From the NCBI RefSeq assembly GCF_002849695.1, contig NZ_CP018937.1:2170001-2234000 (forward strand): 64,000 bases of DNA, given 5' to 3'. Source of the stretch: Bacteroides fragilis. Lineage in GTDB: Bacteria > Bacteroidota > Bacteroidia > Bacteroidales > Bacteroidaceae. The notes below the pieces were generated by a model. It searched no databases and had not been told where the DNA came from. It saw nothing but the letters and a program-made list of their open reading frames with translations. Below, piece by piece: positions 1 to 11,573 of this stretch (position 1 is its first letter; each line of letters opens with the position of its first letter). Made by a program: the position numbers and the translations under genes.

Positions 1-342
1 GGCATCAAAACCAACCAGTACTTTCAGTTCTCCGCCAAATCCCATCGATTTAGCTTCAACCGCCGTCCCGACCCATTGATCTCCGTTTTTAGCCGGATAA
101 ATAATAAAGTCAACAATCTTCTTACCGTCTTTCTCACTAAACATAGTATCACACTCTGCAACCGGATTATTCGTGAATTCGGGTAAGACTTCTTTTAAAG
201 CCTCATTCAGTGTTTTTGCATTTGCTTCTGCAATAGGCCCTTTGGTCAACTCATTCACATAAGCCAGCAGAGCTACCGAAATAGCTGTTACTCCCGTGAG
301 TACCAGCAACATATTTTTCAATGATGATTCTAACTTTTTCAT
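1..342 (-). CDS. rnfG: Rnf complex subunit G, N-terminal part only
   Basis: RnfG is the periplasm-facing flavoprotein subunit of the Rnf ferredoxin:NAD oxidoreductase, carrying a covalently bound FMN. Only the first 114 codons are in the window; the gene runs off the left edge, so the FMN-attachment threonine is not visible. The N-terminus (MKKLESSLKNMLLVLTGV) begins with a basic stretch followed by one transmembrane helix at about residues 10-28, as expected. Its ATG overlaps the TGA of rnfD (ATGA at 339-342), which indicates translational coupling and operon membership. Identity rests on family resemblance of the N-terminus and on its place after rnfD. Confidence 0.9.
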   Translation of the reverse strand, partial: MKKLESSLKNMLLVLTGVTAISVALLAYVNELTKGPIAEANAKTLNEALKEVLPEFTNNPVAECDTMFSEKDGKKIVDFIIYPAKNGDQWVGTAVEAKSMGFGGELKVLVGFDA

Positions 343-1331
343 TTCTTCTTCGCTACCTCCCCAAAGCGTTTTGGTTTACAATATGTATTGATTAGCGGAG
401 TGAATGCATTCATAATCAGAATAGCAAATGACATACCTTCCGGATATGCACCGAATAAACGGATAACAACTGTCAGCAAACCGATGCAAACACCATAAAT
501 CAGCATACCTTTTTTACTCATCGGAGAAGTCACATAATCAGTCGCCATAAAAATGGCACCCAGCATCAGACCTCCCGAAAGCAACTGGATTACCGGAGAA
601 GCATAAGCTTCCGGATTGGCCAGGTACATAATGCCTGAGAATACAAATACAGTGGCCAGAATAGATACCGGAATATGCCATGTAATGATTCTCTTCCATA
701 ACATATAGAGGAGGCCCAAAATCAAAGCAGCTGCACTCACCTCGCCCAAACATCCGCCATTATTGCCAATGAACAAATTCCAGGCATCAGGAAGTTGGCT
801 AAAAGCTGAGGCATCACCATGAACGGCTTGTTTCATCAAGGCTAACGGAGTAGCAGCGGTAGTAGCATCAGTATAGGCAGTCAACTGACCAACCACCGGC
901 CACGAAGTCATTTGTACAGGGAATGATAACAACAGAAACACACGTCCTGCCAATGCCGGGTTAAACGGATTATTTCCCAATCCTCCAAATGACATCTTAC
1001 CGACGCCAATAGCGAATAAAGCACCTAAAATAATGATCCAAATAGGCAGGTTCGACGGAAGATTGAATGCCAGCAACACCCCCGTGATGATAGCAGACCC
1101 ATCACAAATAGTAGTGGTTTCTTTCTTCAGCAAGAACTTACCGATTGCCCATTCAAAAAACAGACAGGCTATTACAGAAGTCGCTGTGACAATCAACGCA
1201 CCCAGTCCGAAATATACGAGCGAAACGATAAAGGCAGGAATCAGTGCGATCAACACACCGTACATGTTTTTCTGTACACTGTCTCCACCATGAACGTGAG
1301 GCGATAATGATACGATTAATTTATTTTCCAT
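339..1331 (-). CDS. rnfD: Rnf complex subunit D
   Basis: Integral membrane subunit of the Rnf complex, a relative of NqrB and part of the ion-translocating path. The 330-residue protein is strongly hydrophobic with about nine to ten membrane segments. The family's flavinylation motif S/T-x-A-T is visible as TTAATPLA, placing the likely FMN-bearing threonine at residue 161 (known for the family, not proven here). A conserved GGLGNNPFNPALAGR segment lies at about 116-130. It starts 5 bp after rnfC stops and its stop overlaps the start of rnfG, so it is co-translated inside the operon. Length is normal for the family. Confidence 0.95.
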   Translation of the reverse strand: MENKLIVSLSPHVHGGDSVQKNMYGVLIALIPAFIVSLVYFGLGALIVTATSVIACLFFEWAIGKFLLKKETTTICDGSAIITGVLLAFNLPSNLPIWIIILGALFAIGVGKMSFGGLGNNPFNPALAGRVFLLLSFPVQMTSWPVVGQLTAYTDATTAATPLALMKQAVHGDASAFSQLPDAWNLFIGNNGGCLGEVSAAALILGLLYMLWKRIITWHIPVSILATVFVFSGIMYLANPEAYASPVIQLLSGGLMLGAIFMATDYVTSPMSKKGMLIYGVCIGLLTVVIRLFGAYPEGMSFAILIMNAFTPLINTYCKPKRFGEVAKKK

Positions 1332-1336
1332 ACTTA

Positions 1337-2674
1337 TTATTTTTTAGCTTGACGTGCACGAATCATGGCACCGACTTTCCCTTTACCCAAACGACAATAG
1401 TCGAGTAACGGACGATTGGCAGGACAAGTGAACTGGCAAGAGCCGCATTCGATACAATCCATGATTCTTTCTGATTCCATTCTTTCAAATTCTGTGTTCT
1501 CGGCCAAAGCGGAAAGCAGATACGGCTCCAGTCCCATCGGACAAGCACTTACACACTTCGCACAACGGATGCAATTTTGTATTTCTCCGCGTTTAGCCTC
1601 TTTCCGGTTCATAATCAAAATTCCGGAACTTCCCTTAGCAGTAGGAACATCGGTATTAACCAATGCTTTACCCATCATCGGGCCGCCTCCAATTACCTTT
1701 CCGGTGTCTTCGGGCAAACCGCCACAGGCATCAATCAGTTGTTGCATCGGAGTTCCGATACGTGCCAGGAAGTTGGAAGGTTTAGCAACCGATTTACCGG
1801 TCACCGTAATCACACGTTCAAACAAAGGCTTATTTTTCTGCACAGCCTGGTATACTGCAAATGCTGTACCTACATTCTGAACAACCGCTCCTGTAGAGAT
1901 GGGTAGTGCACCACTCGCAACCTGACGTTTGGTTATAGCATCGATCAGCTGCTTCTCACCTCCTTGCGGATATTTCACCTTCAAAGGTACAACCTCGATA
2001 CCGGCATAACTGGATGCAACTTTTGTCATCAACTCAATAGCATCGGGTTTATTGTTTTCAATACCGATAAATGCCTTATTTACCTTTACGGCTTTCATCA
2101 GAATGGAAACTCCTACCATTACCTCTTCGGCATGCTCCAACATCAACTGATGGTCGGCGGTTAAATAAGGCTCACACTCTACAGCGTTTATAATAACACA
2201 TTCTGCTTTAAATGAAGGAGGCGGACAGAGTTTAACCTGAGTGGGAAAACAAGCTCCTCCCAAACCAACAATACCGGCATCGGCTATCTTCTTCACAATC
2301 TCTTCCGAAGTCAATTCGCACTCTTTCACCAGTTCAGGGCTGCGATCGATAGATTCTTCCCATTCGTCCCCGTCTACATCTATAAAAATAGCAGGTTTGG
2401 CATAACCACTCGCATCGACGATCGAATCAACCTTAGCGACTTTGCCACTGACAGAAGAGTGAATGGCAGCCGAAACAAAGCCATTGGCTTCGGCTATTTT
2501 AGTGCCCACCTTCACCACATCACCTTTTGCCACAATAGGCTTAGCAGGTGCACCGATATGCTGCCCCAAAAGTATTACAGCTTTTGCCGGAACTTCCGCC
2601 GTAATAATGGGTTGATGTGCTGACAGTTTATTTTCGTGTGGATGAACACCACCAATTGAAAATGTCTTCAACAT
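1337..2674 (-). CDS. rnfC: Rnf complex subunit C
   Basis: Peripheral cytoplasmic subunit that contacts NAD and passes electrons within the Rnf complex. The 445-residue protein has an N-terminal barrel-sandwich region (about 30-110), an NADH/FMN-binding core with the motif GLGGACFPT near residue 137, and a C-terminal pair of 4Fe-4S motifs, CIRCAKCVSACP and CIECGSCQFTCP. There is no long C-terminal repeat extension, so this is the short form typical of Bacteroidetes. It sits between rnfB (36 bp upstream) and rnfD (5 bp downstream). Function is assigned by family and operon order. Confidence 0.96.
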   Translation of the reverse strand: MLKTFSIGGVHPHENKLSAHQPIITAEVPAKAVILLGQHIGAPAKPIVAKGDVVKVGTKIAEANGFVSAAIHSSVSGKVAKVDSIVDASGYAKPAIFIDVDGDEWEESIDRSPELVKECELTSEEIVKKIADAGIVGLGGACFPTQVKLCPPPSFKAECVIINAVECEPYLTADHQLMLEHAEEVMVGVSILMKAVKVNKAFIGIENNKPDAIELMTKVASSYAGIEVVPLKVKYPQGGEKQLIDAITKRQVASGALPISTGAVVQNVGTAFAVYQAVQKNKPLFERVITVTGKSVAKPSNFLARIGTPMQQLIDACGGLPEDTGKVIGGGPMMGKALVNTDVPTAKGSSGILIMNRKEAKRGEIQNCIRCAKCVSACPMGLEPYLLSALAENTEFERMESERIMDCIECGSCQFTCPANRPLLDYCRLGKGKVGAMIRARQAKK

Positions 2675-2710
2675 ACAATTCTGTATTTTATCTGTTTATT
2701 ACTCGTTTTC

Positions 2711-3583
2711 TTAAGCTTCAGCTGTTTTAGCAGCTTCGGCAACAGGTGCTTCCTCTTTGGGTTTGCGCGGAGGGAAATTCAACTCGATGATAGTGTTCTG
2801 GGGACAAACTTCAACACACTTACGACAAGACTTACATTTGTTGTAGTCAATGTAAGCAAGATTGTTCTCAAGTGTGATTGCTTCAAATGGACAAGTCTTG
2901 ACACACTTACCACAACCGATGCAACTTACCGTACAAGCTTTACGCGCAACAGCCCCCTTGTCTTTATTGACACAAGATACATATACGCGGCGGGATTTTT
3001 TGCCCTTAGCACGAAGTTCGATTATCGCTTTCGGACAAGCTTTGACGCAAGCGCCACAGGCTGTACACTTTTCTTCATCCACTTCAGGAAGTCCTGTTTC
3101 GGGATTCATGTGAATAGCATCAAACTGGCAAGCAGCCACACAATCGCCACATCCCAGACACCCATAGCTACAGCCGGTTTCTCCACCATAAAGCGAAGCG
3201 GCAATAGCACAACTCTTTGCACCGTCATACATATTTGTACGCGGACGGTTCGTGCAGGTTCCGTTACATCTAACCACTGCCACCATCGGTTCTGCAGTTC
3301 CGGCGTCCAGCCCGAGGATCGAAGCAACCTGCGACATCACAGGTTGTCCGCCTACCGGACAAAACTTACCTTCCAGCGAACCGGCTTTGACGCAAGCATC
3401 AGCAAATCCGCTGCAACCCGGATAACCACATCCACCGCAGTTAGCCTGAGGCAACACTTCGGATACCTGGGCAATTCGTGGGTCTTCGTACACGGCAAAT
3501 TTCTTGGAAGCAACATACAATATCGCAGCCAGTACAAGCGCAATAGCTCCCAAAGAAATCACTGCAATCAGAATCAAATTCAT
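2711..3583 (-). CDS. rnfB: Rnf complex subunit B, polyferredoxin
   Basis: Electron-entry subunit that accepts electrons from reduced ferredoxin. The 290-residue protein begins with one membrane anchor (residues about 4-26), followed by the four-cysteine Fe-S domain (CGGCGYPGCSGFADAC, about 48-63). After it come four CxxCxxC type 4Fe-4S motifs: CLGCGDCVAAC, CTACGACVKAC, CIGCGKCVKTC and CKSCRKCVEVC. The C-terminus is a lysine/alanine/glutamate-rich tail. It starts 5 bp after the end of the rseC-like gene, so the two are probably co-transcribed. Length and cluster count fit the Bacteroidetes form. Confidence 0.96.
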   Translation of the reverse strand: MNLILIAVISLGAIALVLAAILYVASKKFAVYEDPRIAQVSEVLPQANCGGCGYPGCSGFADACVKAGSLEGKFCPVGGQPVMSQVASILGLDAGTAEPMVAVVRCNGTCTNRPRTNMYDGAKSCAIAASLYGGETGCSYGCLGCGDCVAACQFDAIHMNPETGLPEVDEEKCTACGACVKACPKAIIELRAKGKKSRRVYVSCVNKDKGAVARKACTVSCIGCGKCVKTCPFEAITLENNLAYIDYNKCKSCRKCVEVCPQNTIIELNFPPRKPKEEAPVAEAAKTAEA

Positions 3584-3588
3584 AATTT

Positions 3589-4008
3589 TTAGTTATTTAT
3601 TGGTTTTATAGTAAAAGAAAATTTTTGTTTCAACCGAGTTCTGTTCAGCCATATTATATAATAATAAGGAACAAGCACCGCTAAAGCAGCAAGCGCTCCA
3701 TATAGTTCACTATGAAGAACTGTCTTGAAAACGAAAAGGCCGAGAATTAAAAGAAAGAGAGGAATAACAAAGGCCAGAAATACAGCCTGCATACCCATGG
3801 AAGTAGCACCAATAATTGTCACCTCGTCACCTACCTTCCATACAGATGAAGTGTCGGTAATCTCAATTACCTTCTCTTTGCTATCTGCCGAAGAGCAATG
3901 TCCCTTGACACTGCAAGTTGAGCAGGCCGATGTTTGGATGATCCTCACAGAAACCTGAGAACCACTTATGTTTTCCACAATACCTTGATGAGTTATTATA
4001 TTAGTCAT
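3589..4008 (-). CDS. rseC: RseC-like protein (SoxR-reducing system family), first gene of Rnf operon
   Basis: A 139-residue membrane protein of the RseC/MucC family. An N-terminal soluble part holds the cysteine cluster CSTCSVKGHC (about residues 29-38), and two transmembrane helices lie at about 75-118. In enterobacteria RseC is encoded with a dedicated Rnf-type complex that keeps SoxR reduced; in Bacteroides it routinely leads the rnf operon, where its job is more likely in assembly or redox maturation of the complex (inference). It is preceded by a good TAnnTTTG promoter at 4037-4044 and followed 5 bp later by rnfB. Confidence 0.88.
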   Translation of the reverse strand: MTNIITHQGIVENISGSQVSVRIIQTSACSTCSVKGHCSSADSKEKVIEITDTSSVWKVGDEVTIIGATSMGMQAVFLAFVIPLFLLILGLFVFKTVLHSELYGALAALAVLVPYYYIIWLNRTRLKQKFSFTIKPINN

Positions 4009-4036
4009 TTTGCAAACTGCACATTACAAATTGCGG

Positions 4037-4044
4037 CAAATTTA
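4037..4044 (-). promoter_or_regulatory. Bacteroides-type -7 box of the Rnf operon
   Basis: The minus strand reads TAAATTTG, matching TAnnTTTG, 29 bp before the rseC start codon. No convincing TTTG -33 element is seen. It is the only such box between the operon and the upstream terminator. Confidence 0.6.
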
Positions 4045-4148
4045 AGCATAAGTTTGAGAACTACGAAGTATTTGAATGTTTTTTATAGCGCAATAAGAGT
4101 TCTTTTTGAAGTATTTTTTTACTCCATTAATCAGGAGTAGAAACAGAA

Positions 4149-4171
4149 AAAGCAGGCAAAAAGCCTGCTTT
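4149..4171 (-). terminator. Rho-independent terminator after the DUF6483-like gene
   Basis: A perfect 9-bp stem (AAAGCAGGC / GCCTGCTTT) with a 5-nt A loop. On the minus strand it is followed by TTTTCTGTTT. It lies 89 bp past the stop at 4260 and insulates the Rnf operon. Confidence 0.8.
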
Positions 4172-4259
4172 ACTGCTAAATTGTTATCATCCTCCGATAT
4201 TTTAAAATAAATTAGAAACAGAAACCGATTTTTTATCACTTTCTGTTCATTTCCTTATT

Positions 4260-4664
4260 TTACATCTTCAAACATTCATTTATCTCAATCATCCGAATCA
4301 AATCTGTCCGTTGAATGGAAAAAGTGCTGCTTTCTTTCTGAACATACTTCAGTAAAGTGAGCCCATCCTGGCGCAGTTTAGACTTTTGCAAAATATTAGA
4401 CTCCATCTCATCCGAAATCTTCAGCAGGGTCATGGCAGCCAGTTCTATCTTTCCCATCCGGTTAGGATCTCCTTCATAATGGTCAATCAGTTCATCCGGA
4501 TTCATACTCTGCAACTGCTCCTGAGGAAGTCCTAAAATCTGTCGCGTAAGACAGTCATATTCTGTCCATTCATCCTTACGAAACTTCTTTTTATTCAAAA
4601 TCATATTAACAATTAACGAAATGATTTCCTGAATCATTCGTATCAGATAATCTTGTTTAATCAT
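4260..4664 (-). CDS. DUF6483-like hypothetical protein
   Basis: A 134-residue, charged, largely helical cytoplasmic protein with no signal peptide or membrane segment. It begins MIKQDYLIRMIQEIISLIV, a pattern I associate with the DUF6483 family of unknown function, which is common in Bacteroidetes and Firmicutes; this family call is from recall of the N-terminal pattern and should be treated as tentative. The centre carries an acidic helix region around ELIDHYEGDPNRMGKIEL. It is a single gene, ended by the terminator at 4149-4171 and separated from the upstream gene by another hairpin. No function is proposed. Confidence 0.75.
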   Translation of the reverse strand: MIKQDYLIRMIQEIISLIVNMILNKKKFRKDEWTEYDCLTRQILGLPQEQLQSMNPDELIDHYEGDPNRMGKIELAAMTLLKISDEMESNILQKSKLRQDGLTLLKYVQKESSTFSIQRTDLIRMIEINECLKM

Positions 4665-4730
4665 AAGACACTTTCTTTAAGTATAACATTTTGATTACAA
4701 CGATGAAATTGCACTAACGGAAACAACAGA

Positions 4731-4753
4731 GCCGACTGAAAACTCCAGCCGGC
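4731..4753 (-). terminator. Probable terminator after the DUF3078-like gene
   Basis: An inverted repeat GCCGACTG / CAGCCGGC with a 7-nt loop (one G-T type mismatch). It lies 30 bp past the stop at 4784 and is followed on the minus strand by TCTGTTGTTT, a weak U-tract. Confidence 0.55.
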
Positions 4754-4783
4754 CCCATATTTATCTTTGTGTCAACTATTCCT

Positions 4784-6214
4784 TTACCATTTATAGTTCA
4801 GACCAAAACTGAGCAACTCTTTCAACTGGAAATAACTGCTACCGGTGGTCGGCTTTGCACTGTCATCAAAGCGTGCATGCACAAAAAGCTTAGTAGAAAG
4901 ATAACGGTTCAATACAAAATTGAAAGTATTTTCCCACTCAATGCGTACCCATTTATAGTTAGTCAGATAGTTCAGACGGGAATCGACTACAATGGACGGA
5001 ATAATGGTCCATGAAATGGTAGGTTGTACCTGTGCACCAAAGTCATTCTTTGAACATTTACCTTTATCCAGTCCGAACTTGGTTTCGTCCACATTTTTGT
5101 TACCAATATAACGAAGGTTATAGGTCAATGGAGACATGAATACGGAAAGGTTGAATTTTTTCTTTTTCAGCTTATAATCCATACCGACACTGACAATCAC
5201 ATCAGCAGGAGCAAGGAAAGCAGCAACCAGTTCTTCACTGTTAGCCTTATAACCTTTGGCAAACTGAGTCTTAAACTCACCGGTGATAGTATAGTACCAA
5301 TTATGTGCAGCCTGGATACCTAATTTGGAATACAAGCGCAACTGGTCAGTATTGACCAAATACTTATGATATTCATCCGATGGAGAAGAGTTGAATCCCA
5401 ATTTAGCCTCCAACAGATTCTCAAACTGCACTTTCTCACGGTCATTGTAATTGGCAAACAACTGTAAATTAGCCATTACAGCATTGTTACTCTCACCACC
5501 TTTATACCAGTTGTCCGATATATAGTTCTGAGTAATTTGAAGCGAACCGTTACCTCCCGTCACCCACCAGTTAGGTTTCGAAATTACCATTTCTGCTTCA
5601 CCTACATTCTCTTCTACCTTATCTGCACGGAACAGGCTTTTCACTTCCGTCTTCGGAATTTCAATCTTTTTATTGCCATGATACAATTTACGGCTCATTA
5701 TATGATCTTCGGTAGTAACAACCAAATTGGGATGGTTCAGGTATAAATCCATCAAAGCAGCATCTACCAGCCGGGCCGATCTCTTGATTTTGGTAAACTG
5801 CAAAGTGTCACACGGTGATAACTGCTCATTAAGGGAAGGTGCAGTAAAAGGCTCTTTAAATTTCCAGCGCATAGTAGAATATTCCGCAATAGGCGAATAA
5901 TAATAAGTTAGCGGAACAAACAGGCGGTAGTAATCCGGATCTGTTTTCACATAACGCATAGGTACTGAAGGATCATTGAGGTATTCCAACTCTCCTATAT
6001 AATTATTATATAAGATGGACACTGTATCCATCTTGGGCTTCGGACCATCCAGATTCAGTTTCAGGAGAAGGTACTGCTGAAGCACCTCGGAAAGTGTATC
6101 AGCTTTCACTTCATTTTGCACTGTCTCGGAAACCGGTTTTATCGTCTTCTGCGCCATCACTGACGAAGAAAACAGGATTGCAAATGCTAATGTTGAGATG
6201 TGACTAGTCTTCAT
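4784..6214 (-). CDS. DUF3078-like outer-membrane barrel protein
   Basis: A 476-residue exported protein. The first 21 residues form a signal peptide ([21 protein letters not shown], cleavage before QKT). The C-terminal two thirds has alternating hydrophobic/aromatic strands and ends in a final strand with terminal W (FGLNYKW), as in outer-membrane beta-barrels. The region [21 protein letters not shown] with asparagine and tryptophan repeats resembles DUF3078 proteins of Bacteroidetes. Substrate and role are unknown. It is a single gene with its own promoter at 6235-6242 and hairpin at 4731-4753. Confidence 0.8.
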   Translation of the reverse strand: MKTSHISTLAFAILFSSSVMAQKTIKPVSETVQNEVKADTLSEVLQQYLLLKLNLDGPKPKMDTVSILYNNYIGELEYLNDPSVPMRYVKTDPDYYRLFVPLTYYYSPIAEYSTMRWKFKEPFTAPSLNEQLSPCDTLQFTKIKRSARLVDAALMDLYLNHPNLVVTTEDHIMSRKLYHGNKKIEIPKTEVKSLFRADKVEENVGEAEMVISKPNWWVTGGNGSLQITQNYISDNWYKGGESNNAVMANLQLFANYNDREKVQFENLLEAKLGFNSSPSDEYHKYLVNTDQLRLYSKLGIQAAHNWYYTITGEFKTQFAKGYKANSEELVAAFLAPADVIVSVGMDYKLKKKKFNLSVFMSPLTYNLRYIGNKNVDETKFGLDKGKCSKNDFGAQVQPTISWTIIPSIVVDSRLNYLTNYKWVRIEWENTFNFVLNRYLSTKLFVHARFDDSAKPTTGSSYFQLKELLSFGLNYKW

Positions 6215-6234
6215 TTTTATAACAAATTTGAGGG

Positions 6235-6242
6235 CAAATTTA
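6235..6242 (-). promoter_or_regulatory. -7 box for the DUF3078-like gene
   Basis: The minus strand reads TAAATTTG, 21 bp ahead of the start codon at 6214, which matches TAnnTTTG. Confidence 0.55.
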
Positions 6243-6530
6243 CATTAAATAGTTTAGATTACATAAAATTCGCTCATTTTTAATAGGAATAACCGATCAA
6301 ACGGATCGATGAAACAACCGATCTGTTTTACCGGAATTTGTATGGCATGCATGAGCTACGCAAATTTATCCTGTAGACAGGTTTATGCTACTTATGCCAC
6401 CAGACGGATAAAGCCCCATTCATCCGTTAGAGGCATACAACTTTTTGTCGTCCAAACATTTCGGAACCCGGAATTGCATTTTTTAATAAATTTGTTTTGT
6501 AGAAAGCATCCGTTCTTCCCCATTTTTTTG

Positions 6531-6538
6531 TAATTTTG
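6531..6538 (+). promoter_or_regulatory. -7 box of the pyrG-yidC operon
   Basis: TAATTTTG matches TAnnTTTG and lies 58 bp before the GTG start of pyrG. The gene-free stretch 6215-6596 holds this box and the divergent box at 6235; I see no other feature in it. Confidence 0.6.
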
Positions 6539-6569
6539 CGGTTTTTAAGATTCAAATCAAACGATTTAG

Positions 6570-8198
<1,629 letters not shown>

Positions 8199-8245
8199 AA
8201 TCACTATCGTATAGATTATTAATCATTAATCACTAAAACAAGAGA

Positions 8246-10102
8246 ATGGATAAAAACACCATCACAGGCCTCGTTTTAATAGGTATATTACTGGTAGGAT
8301 TCAGTTTTCTGAGCCGTCCCAGCGAGGAGCAAATAGCCGCCCAGAAGCGGTATTATGACTCTATAGCCGTGGTACAGCAGCAAGAAGAAGCACTGAAAGC
8401 CAAAACCGAAGCTGCACTGGCTAACGAAAAAGAGGAAACAGCCGCCGATTCGGCATCTCTCTTCTTCAATGCCACCCAAGGTAAAGAGGCGTTTACTACT
8501 ATCCAGAACAATTTGGTAGAAATCACTCTGGATAACAAAGGCGGCCGCGTTTACTCTGCCCTGTTGAAAAACTACATGGGACAAGATAAGAAACCGGTTG
8601 TGTTGTTCAACGGCAGCGATGCTTCCATGAACTTCAACTTCTACAATAAGAAGGGTGCCCTCCAGACAAAAGACTTCTATTTCGAAGCAGTCAATAAAAC
8701 AGACAGCAGTGTTACGATGCGTCTGGCCGCCGACAGTGCCAGCTATATCGACTTTATTTATACACTGAAACCGGATAATTATCTGATGAGCTTTGTGATT
8801 AAAGCAACAGGTATGGAAGGCAAACTGGCTGCTACTACAAACTATGTGGACATCTCGTGGTCACAACGTGCCCGCCAGATCGAGAAAGGATATACTTACG
8901 AGAACCGTTTGGCAGACCTCACCTACAAATATACAGGTGATGATGTGGACAACCTTTCGGCAAGTAAAGACGATGAAAAGTCAGTACCGGAGCGTTTGGA
9001 CTGGATTGCTTTCAAAAACCAGTTCTTCTCTTCTGTATTCATTGCAGAACAGGATTTCGAAAAGACTACGGTCAGATCGAAAATGGAGAAACAGGGAAGT
9101 GGCTACATCAAAGACTACTCGGCTGAAATGAGTACGTTCTTCGATCCTACCGGTAAGCAACCGACCGACATGTATTTCTACTTCGGCCCGAACCACTATA
9201 AAACACTGACCGCATTGGACAAGGGACGTGAAGAGAAATGGGAACTCAACAACCTGGTATATCTGGGTTGGCCGTTGATTCGATGGATCAACAAATGGAT
9301 CACCATCAACGTGTTCGACTGGTTGTCAGGTTGGGGATTAGGCATGGGTGTCGTACTGTTGCTATTGACAATTATGGTGAAAGTTGTGGTTTTTCCGGCA
9401 ACCTGGAAGACTTATATGTCATCGGCCAAGATGCGTGTACTGAAACCAAAAATTGACGAGATCAATAAGAAATATCCCAAGCAGGAAGATGCGATGAAGA
9501 AACAGCAAGAGGTAATGGGACTATACAGTCAATACGGTGTAAGCCCGATGGGCGGCTGTTTGCCGATGCTTGTTCAATTCCCTATCCTGATGGCATTGTT
9601 CATGTTTGTGCCGAGCGCTATCGAACTCCGCCAGCAGAGTTTCCTTTGGGCGGACGACTTATCGACTTATGACGCATTCATCACTTTCCCGTTTCATATC
9701 CCGTTCTTAGGTAATCACCTTAGCTTGTTCTGCCTGCTGATGACCATTACCAATGTCCTGAACACGAAGTATACGATGCAGCAGCAGGATACAGGTGCCC
9801 AGCCGCAAATGGCAGCAATGAAGTGGATGATGTACCTGATGCCGATCATGTTCCTCTTCGTCTTGAACGACTATCCTTCGGGATTGAACTATTACTACTT
9901 CATTTCGACTTTGATCAGTGTGGTAACCATGATCATACTGCGCCGGACAACTGACGAAGACAAGTTGCTCGCCGATCTGGAAGCAAAGAAAAAAGATCCG
10001 AAGCAAATGAAGAAGACCGGATTTGCCGCACGTCTGGAAGCCATGCAGAAACAGCAGGAACAGATGGCAAAAGAACGGGCTAATAAGCAGAATAAGCGAT
10101 AA
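8246..10102 (+). CDS. yidC: Membrane protein insertase YidC
   Basis: Inserts and folds inner-membrane proteins, alone or with SecYEG. The 618-residue protein shows the Gram-negative layout: an N-terminal anchor helix (about 7-20), a large periplasmic beta-sandwich domain (about 60-340), then five core membrane helices. The conserved core segment [17 protein letters not shown] and the [10 protein letters not shown] segment are clear. The C-terminus is a basic, glutamine/lysine-rich tail typical of ribosome-contacting YidC. It follows pyrG by 47 bp and is closed by the terminator at 10131-10167. Confidence 0.98.
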   Translation: MDKNTITGLVLIGILLVGFSFLSRPSEEQIAAQKRYYDSIAVVQQQEEALKAKTEAALANEKEETAADSASLFFNATQGKEAFTTIQNNLVEITLDNKGGRVYSALLKNYMGQDKKPVVLFNGSDASMNFNFYNKKGALQTKDFYFEAVNKTDSSVTMRLAADSASYIDFIYTLKPDNYLMSFVIKATGMEGKLAATTNYVDISWSQRARQIEKGYTYENRLADLTYKYTGDDVDNLSASKDDEKSVPERLDWIAFKNQFFSSVFIAEQDFEKTTVRSKMEKQGSGYIKDYSAEMSTFFDPTGKQPTDMYFYFGPNHYKTLTALDKGREEKWELNNLVYLGWPLIRWINKWITINVFDWLSGWGLGMGVVLLLLTIMVKVVVFPATWKTYMSSAKMRVLKPKIDEINKKYPKQEDAMKKQQEVMGLYSQYGVSPMGGCLPMLVQFPILMALFMFVPSAIELRQQSFLWADDLSTYDAFITFPFHIPFLGNHLSLFCLLMTITNVLNTKYTMQQQDTGAQPQMAAMKWMMYLMPIMFLFVLNDYPSGLNYYYFISTLISVVTMIILRRTTDEDKLLADLEAKKKDPKQMKKTGFAARLEAMQKQQEQMAKERANKQNKR

Positions 10103-10130
10103 GAAATAAAAATTAGCTTAAAGACCGAAG

Positions 10131-10167
10131 AGCCGGGCAAGCAGTATATGTTTGTCCGGCTTTTTTT
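10131..10167 (+). terminator. Terminator of the pyrG-yidC operon
   Basis: A stem AGCCGGGCAA / TTGTCCGGCT (one G-U pair) with a short loop, followed by seven T. It lies 29 bp after the yidC stop, so the MATE gene is a separate unit or read-through. Confidence 0.85.
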
Positions 10168-10191
10168 CCCCTTTATAGAATATATAAAAAC

Positions 10192-11523
10192 ATGACTACC
10201 AAATACACATACAAAGAGATATGGCTCATAGCCTACCCTATCCTAATCAGCCTGATCATGGAACAATTAATAGGTATGACAGACACTGCCTTCCTGGGAC
10301 GGGTAGGCGAAATCGAACTGGGAGCCTCGGCCATCGCAGGCGTATATTATCTGGCCATTTTCATGATGGCGTTCGGATTCAGCATCGGAGCACAAATCCT
10401 GATAGCCCGGCGAAACGGCGAGCAACAATACCGCACCATCGGACCGATATTCTATCAGGGGGTCTATTTTTTGCTGGCATTGGCAATAGTGGCATTTACC
10501 CTTTCTTTATGCTTCTCTCCTCATTTGCTGAAACTGGTTATCAGTTCGCAGCACATTTATGACGCGTCCATCAGCTATATCAACTGGAGAGTTTTTGGTT
10601 TCTTTTTCTCTTTCGTCGGCGTGATGTTCCGGGCATTTTTTGTAGGTACCACACAGACCAAGACCCTGACATTGAATTCAATCGTAATGGTATTGTCCAA
10701 CGTAGTATTCAACTATATCCTGATATTCGGTAAGTTCGGCTTCCCCGCATTAGGTATTGCCGGAGCTGCTATCGGGTCGTCACTGGCCGAAATGGTATCG
10801 GTCATCTTCTTCATCGTCTATACCTGGAAGCGGATAGACTGTAAGAAGTATGCACTGAACCAGCTTCCCAGTTTCCAACCGGAAACATTAAAACGAATAT
10901 TAAACGTATCTTTTTGGACTATGATCCAAAATTTCTTCTCACTATCCACCTGGTTCATGTTCTTCCTTTTTGTGGAACATCTGGGCGAACGCGCACTGGC
11001 CATTACGAACATTATCCGCAACGTATCGGGTATTCCGTTTATGGTTGCGATGGCATTTGCCACCACATGCGGTTCACTGGTGAGCAACCTGATAGGCGCA
11101 GGAGAGATTAAAAGCGTACCCGGAACTATCCGGCAGCATGTACGCATCGGCTATGTTTTTGTATTACCTCTGGTACTGTTCTTCGCCCTCTTCCCCGATC
11201 TGGTGTTAAGTATCTATACAGATATACCGGATCTGAAAGAGGCTTCCATCCCCTCGTTATGGGTATTATGTTCCGCCTATCTGATATTGGTCCCGGCCAA
11301 TGTTTATTTCCAGGCGGTATCCGGAACGGGCAATACACGTACGGCACTGGGATTAGAACTCTGCGTGCTGGCTGTCTATCTGGCTTATATCACGTATGTC
11401 ATCCTCTATCTGAGAGTAGACGTAGCCTTCTGCTGGACTACAGAGCACTTATACGGAATCTGTATCCTGACTCTGTCGTACATCTATATAAAGAAAGGAA
11501 ACTGGCAAAAAAAGCAGATTTGA
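10192..11523 (+). CDS. MATE family efflux transporter
   Basis: A 443-residue integral membrane protein with about twelve hydrophobic segments, matching the two-bundle MATE (MatE) fold that exports cationic or toxic compounds by Na+ or H+ antiport. The N-terminal part carries MEQLIGMTDTAFLGRVGEIELGA, the usual MATE helix 1-2 region with the T-D-x-x-F-L-G-R motif. No signal peptide. The substrate cannot be told from sequence. It follows the yidC terminator and is 50 bp upstream of the S9 peptidase gene, which may have its own weak promoter (TATCTTCG at 11537-11544). Confidence 0.93.
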   Translation: MTTKYTYKEIWLIAYPILISLIMEQLIGMTDTAFLGRVGEIELGASAIAGVYYLAIFMMAFGFSIGAQILIARRNGEQQYRTIGPIFYQGVYFLLALAIVAFTLSLCFSPHLLKLVISSQHIYDASISYINWRVFGFFFSFVGVMFRAFFVGTTQTKTLTLNSIVMVLSNVVFNYILIFGKFGFPALGIAGAAIGSSLAEMVSVIFFIVYTWKRIDCKKYALNQLPSFQPETLKRILNVSFWTMIQNFFSLSTWFMFFLFVEHLGERALAITNIIRNVSGIPFMVAMAFATTCGSLVSNLIGAGEIKSVPGTIRQHVRIGYVFVLPLVLFFALFPDLVLSIYTDIPDLKEASIPSLWVLCSAYLILVPANVYFQAVSGTGNTRTALGLELCVLAVYLAYITYVILYLRVDVAFCWTTEHLYGICILTLSYIYIKKGNWQKKQI

Positions 11524-11573
11524 CCTGATTTTTGCTTATCTTCGCAACTCAAATAATCAATTATTAAAAACTT

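Noticed and set aside
3106..3592. Alternative frames over rnfB on both strands
   Set aside because: The rnfB frame is fixed by four ferredoxin motifs; the others are shadows.
4042..4239. Minus-strand frame of about 65 codons
   Set aside because: It contains the terminator hairpin at 4149-4171 and overlaps the Rnf promoter; low-complexity composition.
6309..6533. Plus-strand frame of about 74 codons before pyrG
   Set aside because: It reaches the pyrG promoter box, has no family match and an atypical cysteine-rich composition.
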